A stretch of 10,068 nt of DNA from Planctomycetota bacterium. Lineage in GTDB: Bacteria; Planctomycetota; Planctomycetia; Pirellulales; Pirellulaceae. A model generated the notes under the pieces. It did no database searches, had not been told where the DNA came from, and was given only the letters and a program-made list of their open reading frames with translations. Each line of letters begins with the position of its first letter. Position 1 is the first letter of the stretch. This document shows positions 1 to 5,321 of the stretch, in pieces. A program made the position numbers and the translations under genes. The stretch lies in assembly GCA_023430365.1 (NCBI GenBank), contig JAEZAS010000175.1, positions 1 to 10,068 on the forward strand. The letters are read 5' to 3'.

Positions 1-461
1 GTCTCGATGACCGTCACATGCTTGGAATCGACGACCGGCCGGTCGGGCTTTTGGGACTTCAGAGCCTCATAGAGCGGGCCACGGTCGTCGTGGTTGCCCA
101 TCGTCACGTGCAGCGGCAGGCCCGCCTCGTCGAGCGGAGCCACACACTTCGCCAGGTTGGCGTAATCGGCCGGCTGACCCTTCAGGTAGGCGCAGTCGCC
201 GTTGATGATCGCGCCCGCCGGTTTGGTTTCGAGGCTGGTGACCTCGCGAACCACCTGCCGCAGGTTGTTGGTCATGTTCACGTCGCGGGCGACGACCGTG
301 GGAGACTCGGGGATGTGCGTATCGGACAGCAGCGCGAGCGTATGCGGGTTCGAACCAGGCTGCTCGCCCCAGCCGACCCGGACGACGGTCAGCCCAGCCA
401 CCACGGCGGCGCTCTGAGCGAGAAACGAACGACGAGACAGCGGGGCCGTGTGGAGAGGCAT
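1..461 (-). CDS. Tat-exported calcineurin-like metallophosphoesterase, N-terminal part (runs off left edge)
   Basis: The reading frame is open from an ATG at 461 to the window edge, giving 153 residues with no stop. Residues 9-14 read SRRSFL, a twin-arginine motif, followed by a hydrophobic stretch (about 15-29), so export by the Tat pathway as a folded metalloprotein is likely. The metallophosphoesterase motifs then appear in family order: S46-D47-T48-H49, N87-G88-D89 and G122-N123-H124-D125. These supply the ligands of a two-metal centre that hydrolyses phosphomono- or diesters. The C-terminal histidine motifs lie outside the window, and the substrate cannot be told. The start is well supported: AGGAG on the minus strand (470-474) lies 8 nt upstream. 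The gene is divergent from the DinB-like gene, and the 188 bp between them must hold both promoters. Family assignment is firm; specific function is unknown. Confidence 0.88.
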   Translation of the reverse strand, partial: MPLHTAPLSRRSFLAQSAAVVAGLTVVRVGWGEQPGSNPHTLALLSDTHIPESPTVVARDVNMTNNLRQVVREVTSLETKPAGAIINGDCAYLKGQPADYANLAKCVAPLDEAGLPLHVTMGNHDDRGPLYEALKSQKPDRPVVDSKHVTVIE

Positions 462-601
462 GGGATCAGCTCCTGTTCGATGGGACCAACCTTCGAGACG
501 AACGGTGTTTCTTCGCGCGCCGGGCAAGAAGATTCTGCGCGGGGAGTGTCCCGGCAAAATCCAGAGTCATTACAATCGCGCCGAGCGATCGATTCAACCG
601 T

Positions 602-636
602 ATCTTCTCGGCATATCTTCACGGCATCTTCGCAAT
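602..636 (+). repeat. 13-bp tandem direct repeat upstream of the DinB-like gene
   Basis: ATCTTCWCGGCAT occurs twice in direct tandem (602-614 and 615-627), with a single mismatch at its seventh base. A degenerate third copy begins at 626 (ATCTTCGCAAT). The array ends just before the Shine-Dalgarno site of the DinB-like gene, so it lies in its 5' leader or promoter region. It could be a repeated regulator-binding site or a slippage product; nothing else in the sequence decides between them. Confidence 0.5.
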
Positions 637-649
637 GAGGCGGCGCCCG

Positions 650-1129
650 ATGGACGACTCTCTGGTTTCACTCGCGTATGAGGTCCGCGCCAAGACGCTG
701 TGGCTGCTCGAAGACGTCACCGACGAACTGGCGCGGTTCGCCGCGCCGGGGATGTGCAATTCGATCCTCTGGCACGCGGGGCATGCGCTCGTCGTGGTCG
801 AGCACCTGTGTGTTAGTCCCGCTACGAACCAGCCGCCGCAGTTGCCCGACGGCTGGTTCGAGAAATTCGGCTGGGATAGCCAGCCGCGAACCGTCAGCGA
901 GTGGCCTGCGGTGGCCGACGTGGTCGCCGCCTTGCGCGAGCAACTGTCACGACTGGTCGCGGCGATCGAGGCCCTGACTCCGGAGCGGCTGGCGGAGGTC
1001 CTTGGGCCGCCCCACGATGCCTCGCTCCGCTACCTGCTCGTCCACGGCCTGCACGATGAGGCCTGTCACCAAGGGGAGATCTGGCTGCTGCGCAAGATGT
1101 ATGCCAGGTCGACGGAGCAGGGGCGATAG
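650..1129 (+). CDS. DinB-like four-helix-bundle protein, putative metal-dependent enzyme
   Basis: The product has 159 residues, the usual size for the DinB / YfiT-like (DUF664-type) superfamily. That group includes thiol-dependent transferases and many uncharacterised proteins. Two histidine clusters match the family's metal-ligand pattern: W41-H42-A43-G44-H45 at the end of an early helix, and H132-G-L-H135-D-E-A-C-H140-Q-G-E in the last helix. In known members three histidines bind a divalent metal. No signal peptide or membrane segment is visible, so it is probably cytoplasmic. I chose ATG 650 over the in-frame ATG 635 because GAGG (637-640) sits 9 nt upstream of 650, whereas nothing similar precedes 635. 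The next gene starts 67 bp downstream on the same strand, so co-transcription is possible. The substrate is unknown; the family call rests on motifs and length. Confidence 0.8.
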   Translation: MDDSLVSLAYEVRAKTLWLLEDVTDELARFAAPGMCNSILWHAGHALVVVEHLCVSPATNQPPQLPDGWFEKFGWDSQPRTVSEWPAVADVVAALREQLSRLVAAIEALTPERLAEVLGPPHDASLRYLLVHGLHDEACHQGEIWLLRKMYARSTEQGR

Positions 1130-1143
1130 CGATAGCGAGCGTT

Positions 1144-1167
1144 CGAAACGTTTGGGGTTTCGTTTCG
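1144..1167 (+). other. Inverted repeat between the DinB-like and DUF2726 genes
   Basis: CGAAACG (1144-1150) and CGTTTCG (1161-1167) are perfect 7-bp arms around a 10-nt loop. An alternative pairing, CGAAAC with GTTTCG at 1157-1162, is also possible. No clean T-tract follows, so this would be a poor intrinsic terminator. It could be a protein-binding site or weak RNA hairpin in the 67-bp gap. Three GCGATA/GCGAGC-type hexamers overlap the preceding stop codon. Confidence 0.3.
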
Positions 1168-1196
1168 TTGCATTCAAGGTCCGATGGGAGTGGTTG

Positions 1197-1838
1197 ATGA
1201 GTTCGAATGAACCCCGTGGTTGCTTGTTAGCAATCTTCAACCTCCTGAAGTTTGGCCGCGGCCGTAGCGACTCTGCGGAGGCGCTGCCGTATCGGCTTCG
1301 CGATGATTTTTTGTCGGCTGCAGAGCTGTCGTTTTTTCGGGTGCTGCAAACGGCTGTGGGAGCGCGGACAGTCATCGCCTGCAAAGTGCGGCTGGCGGAT
1401 TTGTTCTATGTTCCTCGGCCGAATGAGAATCGCGGCGCCCACAATCGAATTGATCGAAAGCATGTCGACTTTCTGCTATGCGATCCGGCGACGATGCGTC
1501 CGCTGCTGGCGATTGAGCTGGACGATTCGAGCCACCGACAGGCGAAACGCGTTGAACGCGATGTGCTTGTCGACCGGGTATTCGAAGCGGCGGGGCTCCC
1601 GTTGGTCCGGTTCGCGGTGCGTGCCGCCTACAACCCGCAGCAGATCGCCGCCGACCTCACCCCTTATCTCGTCCCGCCTCCGCAACCTGCTGTAGCGTCC
1701 CTTGCCGCGCCGGACAGTCCGCCTGTGTGCGTGAAGTGCGGCATACCCATGGTCCAGCGCGTCGCTGCCAAGGGGCCTCGCGCCGGGCAAACCTTTTGGG
1801 GCTGCCTTAACTATCCACGATGCCGGGCCACGGCATAA
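1197..1838 (+). CDS. DUF2726 (PD-(D/E)XK-like) protein with C-terminal topoisomerase-type zinc finger
   Basis: The protein has 213 residues. Residues about 30-157 resemble the DUF2726 domain, which is related to restriction-endonuclease-like nucleases: E43 in the first helix, then D91 in a beta strand (HVDFLL) and E107-L-D109 in the next strand (LLAIELDDSSH), giving a D...E-x-D core. The family usually has Lys or a variant at the third position; here it is Asp. A proline-rich linker (about 158-177) leads to a four-cysteine finger, C178-x2-C181 and C203-x5-C209, with the W-G-C-x-N-Y-P-x-C pattern of topoisomerase I C-terminal fingers, which bind single-stranded DNA. A DNA-binding and possibly DNA-cleaving role is inferred; no substrate is known. 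The start at 1197 is supported by GGGAG at 1186-1190, 6 nt upstream; the longer frame reaching back to 1002 overlaps the DinB-like gene. The first 20 residues include a short hydrophobic patch (LLAIFNLL), not a clear signal peptide. Confidence 0.82.
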   Translation: MSSNEPRGCLLAIFNLLKFGRGRSDSAEALPYRLRDDFLSAAELSFFRVLQTAVGARTVIACKVRLADLFYVPRPNENRGAHNRIDRKHVDFLLCDPATMRPLLAIELDDSSHRQAKRVERDVLVDRVFEAAGLPLVRFAVRAAYNPQQIAADLTPYLVPPPQPAVASLAAPDSPPVCVKCGIPMVQRVAAKGPRAGQTFWGCLNYPRCRATA

Positions 1839-1870
1839 TCGGCCAGCTTGTGTGTTTGTGTTGATAAACT

Positions 1871-1888
1871 ATTGATATATTTGTCAAT
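1871..1888. promoter_or_regulatory. AT-rich near-palindrome, possible operator
   Basis: ATTGATA (1871-1877) and TGTCAAT (1882-1888) form arms matching at 6 of 7 positions around a 4-bp spacer, within an AT-rich island just after the DUF2726 stop codon. The size and symmetry suit a dimeric regulator. I cannot place a convincing -35/-10 pair here: TATATT at 1876-1881 has no well-spaced -35 partner. Confidence 0.25.
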
Positions 1889-2006
1889 GTGTGGTAGGCT
1901 GGTGGGTTGGCTTTTTCTCGCGGATCGCTGGTGGTCGTCTGGCCGCGCGATCTGCGGTAGCCATGGTGAGGGTCGGCCGAGTTGGACGCAGGGGAGCCGG
2001 CTAGCT

Positions 2007-2155
2007 GTTGTGAAAAGTAGCCAGAAGGGGGGTAGTAAGGAAGGGTTGTGAAACCGTGGCGAGGTGTTGTGAAGCTTGTGGCGTGGTTTGGCGTATGTGC
2101 TACGGGCTGATTGGTTTGCGGCTTTTGGGGGCGGCGCGCAAGGGGTTGTGAAACC
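2007..2155 (+). repeat. Cluster of GTTGTGAA-type direct repeats
   Basis: GTTGTGAA occurs four times in the same orientation, starting at 2007, 2045, 2066 and 2145. A degraded version (GTTGTGGAAGC) starts at 2203. The copies at 2044-2055 and 2144-2155 are identical over 12 bp (GGTTGTGAAACC); each could fold into a 4-bp stem closed by a GTGA (GNRA-type) loop. The copies at 2045 and 2066 are successive units of an imperfect tandem duplication of about 21 bp, both continuing into GTGGCG. An extended consensus is GTTGTGAARCYTGTG. Start-to-start spacing is 38, 21 and 79 bp. Confidence 0.6.
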
Positions 2156-2181
2156 TGTGTTGCCACCCCCTAGTAAAAGCC
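2120..2181 (+). other. Wide inverted repeat enclosing the last GTTGTGAA copy
   Basis: GGCTTTTGGGGG (2120-2131) faces CCCCC (2166-2170) plus AAAAGCC (2175-2181). This gives a 7-bp stem, a 4-nt bulge and a further 5-bp stem. The 34-nt loop contains the repeat at 2144-2155, which can form its own small hairpin. It may be an RNA element or the ends of a short relic. No T-tract follows. Confidence 0.35.
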
Positions 2182-2261
2182 TGCCGCGACAAGAGCGGAA
2201 GCGTTGTGGAAGCGGGACGGCGGAACGACTTGGCCCTGAGTTTGCATTGGCCTCTCGCAGG

Positions 2262-2313
2262 TCCGGCGGGCGTCGGGCCACGCCGCCACTGGGGCGGCTG
2301 GCTGCCCGCCGGA
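2262..2313 (+). other. Strong GC-rich hairpin in the leader of the lipoprotein gene
   Basis: The outer arms TCCGGCGGGC (2262-2271) and GCCCGCCGGA (2304-2313) are perfectly complementary over 10 bp. Inside, GCCA (2277-2280) pairs with TGGC (2299-2302), and GCCGCC (2282-2287) pairs with GGCGGC (2293-2298) around the 5-nt loop ACTGG. That is about 20 paired bases with only small bulges. The hairpin ends 36 nt before the lipoprotein ATG. No T-run follows it, so it is not a typical intrinsic terminator. A leader RNA structure or stabilising element is more likely. Confidence 0.55.
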
Positions 2314-2349
2314 GGATTGCAACTGGGATGAGACACCGAGAGGGATGCC

Positions 2350-2595
2350 ATGAAACGCTTGGGAATTTTGTGCTGTGGTTTGATGCTGACTTGGGGGCTG
2401 GCGGGCTGCGATGTCGATGTGGCCGAGGACGGACGGGCACCGTCGGTCGATGTGGATGTGAAGGGCGATCCGGGAAATGTTCCGGATGTCGATGTGGCTG
2501 GCCCGACGGTCAGGACCGAGGAACGGACCGTTGAGGTGCCCGTGATCGAGCCGGCCAAGGAAGGGGATGCAAACGCCGAGGAAGGGGAAAACTAG
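2350..2595 (+). CDS. Small acidic lipoprotein with Val-Asp repeats, function unknown
   Basis: The product has 81 residues. MKR at the N-terminus is followed by a hydrophobic segment (4-19) ending in the lipobox L17-A18-G19-C20, so signal peptidase II cleavage and lipid attachment at C20 are expected. The mature chain of about 62 residues is strongly acidic and built on alternating Val and Asp: DVDV after the cysteine, then VDVDV and PDVDV with Gly/Pro turns. It continues with an alternating charged stretch (TEERTVEVPVIEP) and a Glu-rich tail. Asp at +2 would retain a lipoprotein in the inner membrane under the E. coli rule; whether that holds here is unknown. The start is supported by GAGAGGG at about 2338-2344. 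The gene follows the strong hairpin and precedes the sulfatase by 115 bp on the same strand. I do not recognise a characterised family. Confidence 0.75.
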   Translation: MKRLGILCCGLMLTWGLAGCDVDVAEDGRAPSVDVDVKGDPGNVPDVDVAGPTVRTEERTVEVPVIEPAKEGDANAEEGEN

Positions 2596-2710
2596 CCTCG
2601 GTTTGCGATGGTCGTTGTCCTAAGAGAGCGACAGAGCTCGGCCTGTTGGATATCATCGGAGCCAGGCGGGAGCGGTTTGCTGCCGCCGCGATCTCTCCGG
2701 AGGGTCAGCC

Positions 2711-4405
2711 GTGCGTCGAGCTCTTGTCGTGATCTCTTGGATGCTGATCGGGGCATCGTGGGCGTCGGCTGCGGATCGGCCAAACGTGTTGTTCATCGCG
2801 GTGGACGACTTGAAGCCAACGATCGGCAGCTATGGCGATTCGATGGCGCAGACGCCGAACATCGATCGGCTAGCGGCTCGCGGGCTGCAGTTCGACCGGG
2901 CGTATTGCATGCAGGCAGTGTGCTCGCCGAGTCGCAACGCGATGCTGACGGGGCTGCGGCCACAGACGTTGCGGATTTATGACCTGGGGACGAATTTTCG
3001 CCGGAGCGTGCCGGATGTGGTGACGTTGCCGCAGCACTTCAAGCAGCACGGCTGGCGGGCCGAGGCCTTGGGGAAGCTGTTCCATGTGGGGCACGGGAAC
3101 CACGAGGACGAAGCGTCGTGGAGCGTACCGCATTTCCGGGCTAAATCGATCGGCTACGCGCTGCCGGAGAATCGAGCCCAGCTCACGCGCGAGGAGGCCT
3201 TGTTCGCCAACCAGGGAGGCGATGTGAGCAAGCTGCCTCGCGGAGCGGCGTTTGAATCGGCCGATGTGCCCGACAATGCGTACGGCGATGGGAAGATTGC
3301 CGAGGAGGCTATTGCCCGCCTGAAGGCTGCTGCGGCGAAGCCGGAGGAACCGTTTTTCCTGGCGGTCGGCTTTCTGAAGCCACATCTGCCGTTCTGTGCA
3401 CCGAAGAAGTACTGGGATCTGTACGACCCGGCGAAGTTGCCGATGCCCGAGGTCACCGCGCCGCCGAAAGATGCGCCCGCTTTTGCACCGCAATTCGGCG
3501 GCGAACTGCGGCAGTATGCCGGAATGCCCAAGACCGGACCGATCAACCAGCAACAGACGCGGCAACTCATTCACGGCTACTATGCAGCGACGAGCTACAT
3601 GGACGCGCAGCTTGGGAAAGTCCTTGATGCGCTCGATGAACTAAAGCTGGCCGACAATACGATCGTGGTGTTCTGGGGGGATCACGGCTGGCATCTGGGC
3701 GATCATGGAATCTGGTGCAAACACACCAACTATGAACAAGCGACGCGAGTGCCGCTGATCATTGCCTCGCCCGGGAAGAGGGCAGGGGAGCGGACGTCGG
3801 TCATCACCGAGTTCGTCGACGTCTATCCGACGCTCTGCGAACTGGCCGGCATTGAAATGCCGAGTCATTTGCAGGGCGAAAGCCTGATCCGGTTGCTCGA
3901 CCGCAGCGGGGCAGGGGACTCGGAAGCGGGCGTGGCCTTTCAGGTGTATCCTCGCTCGACGAAAGAGCATGGGCCGATGCTCGGCCACGCGGTTCGTACC
4001 GACCGCTGGCGCTATGTCGAATGGCAGAACGCGGAGGGAAAGGCGGTTGCTCGTGAATTGTATGACCTGCGGGACGATCCGGGCGAAACGGTGAACGTGG
4101 CCGCGGATTCCCAATTCGAAGCGGTCGTCGTGCAGCACTCGAAATTGATCCGCGACCAACTTGCCAAGCCGCATCCCAAGGGGCTCAAGCTGCTGGACCC
4201 GAAAAAGCCCGCCTCCGGCAAATCGAAGGTCAATCGAGCAACGCTTTTTCAGCGCAAGGACAAGAATGGCGACGGCAAGCTTTCGCGAGAGGAGTTCCTG
4301 GCGAATCAGCCTGATCCGGACGAGGCGCCAAAGCGGTTCATCCGCTTCGATGTGAATGAGGACGGAGAAATCTCGCGACAGGAGTTTGTGAACCCGCGGT
4401 CGTAG
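2711..4405 (+). CDS. Secreted formylglycine-dependent sulfatase (iduronate-2-sulfatase-like) with C-terminal EF-hand pair
   Basis: The product is a 564-residue type I sulfatase that hydrolyses sulfate esters, probably on a polysaccharide. A signal peptide (about 1-20, ending ASA) points to export. Active-site residues are in the expected order: D32-D33 (calcium ligands), C71-S-P-S-R75 (the cysteine converted to formylglycine, with its guiding arginine), K122 and H125 in GKLFH, K223-P-H225, D324-H325 in WGDHGWHLGDHG, and K337. The overall pattern is closest to iduronate-2-sulfatase-like members. After the catalytic domain and a Lys/Pro-rich linker come two EF-hand loops, D517-E528 (DKNGDGKLSREE) and D547-E558 (DVNEDGEISRQE), which are likely to bind calcium. 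The start is GTG 2711, preceded by GGAGGG at 2699-2704 with 6-nt spacing; a later ATG at 2741 would cut into the signal peptide. No sulfatase-maturing enzyme is in the window. The natural substrate cannot be read from the sequence. Confidence 0.95.
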   Translation: MRRALVVISWMLIGASWASAADRPNVLFIAVDDLKPTIGSYGDSMAQTPNIDRLAARGLQFDRAYCMQAVCSPSRNAMLTGLRPQTLRIYDLGTNFRRSVPDVVTLPQHFKQHGWRAEALGKLFHVGHGNHEDEASWSVPHFRAKSIGYALPENRAQLTREEALFANQGGDVSKLPRGAAFESADVPDNAYGDGKIAEEAIARLKAAAAKPEEPFFLAVGFLKPHLPFCAPKKYWDLYDPAKLPMPEVTAPPKDAPAFAPQFGGELRQYAGMPKTGPINQQQTRQLIHGYYAATSYMDAQLGKVLDALDELKLADNTIVVFWGDHGWHLGDHGIWCKHTNYEQATRVPLIIASPGKRAGERTSVITEFVDVYPTLCELAGIEMPSHLQGESLIRLLDRSGAGDSEAGVAFQVYPRSTKEHGPMLGHAVRTDRWRYVEWQNAEGKAVARELYDLRDDPGETVNVAADSQFEAVVVQHSKLIRDQLAKPHPKGLKLLDPKKPASGKSKVNRATLFQRKDKNGDGKLSREEFLANQPDPDEAPKRFIRFDVNEDGEISRQEFVNPRS

Positions 4406-4471
4406 GCAACGGACGAGGCTAAACCGGTTTGGTCGTTGGCAGGTTTGTCAGGGTGGAGATGTCGTTGTCCG
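4406..4471. other. Short convergent gap with a 10-bp palindrome
   Basis: The gap separates the convergent sulfatase and LuxR-type genes. AAACCGGTTT (4421-4430) is a perfect palindrome, and AACGGAC (4408-4414) is complementary to GTCCGTT (4467-4473) at the far end. Neither forms a standard terminator with a T-tract, so the transcription stop here remains unassigned. Confidence 0.3.
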
Positions 4472-5251
4472 TTACCATTTAGGCCGACCGCCCGAGATGA
4501 AGAGCGAGAGCAATTCCGCGCGGCTGTTGACTCGCAGCTGGCGGTAGATGCTCTTCATATAGTCGCTGATCGTATGCTCGCTTAGTTCCAGCTTCTGGGC
4601 GATGTCCCTGCGCTTGTCGCCGCTGAGCAGGAAGAGAAGAACCTGTCGCTCCCGGCCGGTGAGTCGCAGCACTGTGGTCCCCGCCGGAGCCGCCGCTCCG
4701 TCGCGGTGAAGCCAATCCACTTGCTGGAACACGACATGCACGATGGTCTTGTCACGCTCGGTAAACGGCTGGTTGGGGTCGCGGCGATAGAAACCGATGC
4801 CACTGAAGAAGTCGTCGTTGATGGGATAGACCGAAGAAATGAAATCGCGAAGGCCCGTTGCATAAAACGTGCGTTCGAGGAGCTCCCATTGCTGCGGGCT
4901 GTAGAGCTCCTCGCGGCGGACGGTGAAATGTTGCCCCAGGCGGACCAATTCGGTGACCGGTTCGTGCCCAGGAAGAGCGGTTTCCGGATCGGTGACATAG
5001 CGGGTGAACGCCACTCGTTCGGTGTCGTCCCGCCAGCCGCCATCGATCAGGCTCAGCGCCGCGACGTTGCCTTCGACCTTCTCATGCCGAGCCACCGTCG
5101 ACCAGAGCCAAACGTCGGCTGTGATCACCCGGGCAACCCCTTCGAGCAAGGCTCGCTTGCGCTCGCGGATCGGTTGATCGACGGTTGGATCGCCGGTCAG
5201 AGCGAGCAGGCGCACTATGGCTTCGACATCGGAAAGGCTCAGAGCTTGCAT
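4472..5251 (-). CDS. LuxR-type helix-turn-helix transcriptional regulator
   Basis: The product has 259 residues. Residues about 197-253 form a LuxR/GerE DNA-binding domain: LTGRERQVLLFLLSGDKR, then IAQKLELSEHTISDYMKSIY and QLRVNSRAELLSLF, matching the family consensus including the invariant-type E in the first helix and the recognition helix after LSEHT. The N-terminal 190 residues have no obvious receiver-domain phosphorylation site and no autoinducer-domain signature I can name. They contain many aromatic residues and may be a GAF/PAS-like sensor, which is conjecture. No membrane segment is seen, so it is cytoplasmic. The ATG at 5251 has no clear Shine-Dalgarno sequence. It lies 70 bp downstream of the GH10-like gene on the same strand, and the inverted repeats in that gap are candidate sites for its own or another regulator. 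Target genes are unknown. Confidence 0.85.
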   Translation of the reverse strand: MQALSLSDVEAIVRLLALTGDPTVDQPIRERKRALLEGVARVITADVWLWSTVARHEKVEGNVAALSLIDGGWRDDTERVAFTRYVTDPETALPGHEPVTELVRLGQHFTVRREELYSPQQWELLERTFYATGLRDFISSVYPINDDFFSGIGFYRRDPNQPFTERDKTIVHVVFQQVDWLHRDGAAAPAGTTVLRLTGRERQVLLFLLSGDKRRDIAQKLELSEHTISDYMKSIYRQLRVNSRAELLSLFISGGRPKW

Positions 5252-5277
5252 GACAATTTCAAAGACGAGGCATCAAG

Positions 5278-5317
5278 AACGAAACCTTACCCACAGCGGT
5301 TTCGTTAGCTGGCTAAC
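5278..5317. promoter_or_regulatory. Two overlapping perfect inverted repeats upstream of the LuxR-type gene
   Basis: AACGAAACC (5278-5286) and GGTTTCGTT (5298-5306) are perfect 9-bp arms around an 11-bp spacer. The last three bases also start a second perfect repeat, GTTAGC-TG-GCTAAC (5304-5317). The pair fills most of the gap between the GH10-like stop codon and the LuxR-type start, 26-66 bp ahead of the latter. It could be a LuxR-type operator or alternative RNA hairpins after the GH10-like gene. The tail after the first hairpin on the minus strand (CTTGATG) is only weakly T-rich, so termination is less likely. Confidence 0.45.
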
Positions 5318-5321
5318 TATC

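Larger units (their letters stand above)
1839..2349. other. 511-bp gap without a credible gene; repeats and inverted repeats
   Basis: No reading frame here has a ribosome binding site, recognisable motif or homology I can name. The frames open on the minus strand are low-complexity and merely read through the repeats. The gap starts with an AT-rich patch (about 1850-1890) unlike its GC-rich surroundings. It continues with a cluster of GTTGTGAA-type repeats (2007-2155), a wide inverted repeat (2120-2181) and a strong hairpin (2262-2313), and ends at the ribosome binding site of the lipoprotein gene. It could hold a long structured 5' leader, a small RNA or a cluster of protein-binding sites. 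I recognise no known riboswitch or RNA family. Confidence 0.6.

Noticed and set aside
18..638. A 206-residue plus-strand frame at the left end
   Set aside because: It lies antisense to the metallophosphoesterase, whose motifs and Shine-Dalgarno site are clear.
635..649. Earlier ATG for the DinB-like gene
   Set aside because: It lacks a ribosome binding site, whereas the ATG at 650 has GAGG at a suitable distance.
2007..2210. The GTTGTGAA cluster as a CRISPR array
   Set aside because: The conserved unit is only 8-15 bp and spacing is irregular (38, 21, 79 bp); no cas gene is present.
1811..2440. A 209-residue open frame on the minus strand across the intergenic gap
   Set aside because: It overlaps the ends of two well-supported genes, has no ribosome binding site, and its composition (recurring FTTP/HNP words) is simply the GTTGTGAA repeats read in reverse.
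2870..3574. A 234-residue minus-strand frame
   Set aside because: It is a shadow of the sulfatase catalytic domain, low in hydrophobic patterning and without a start signal.
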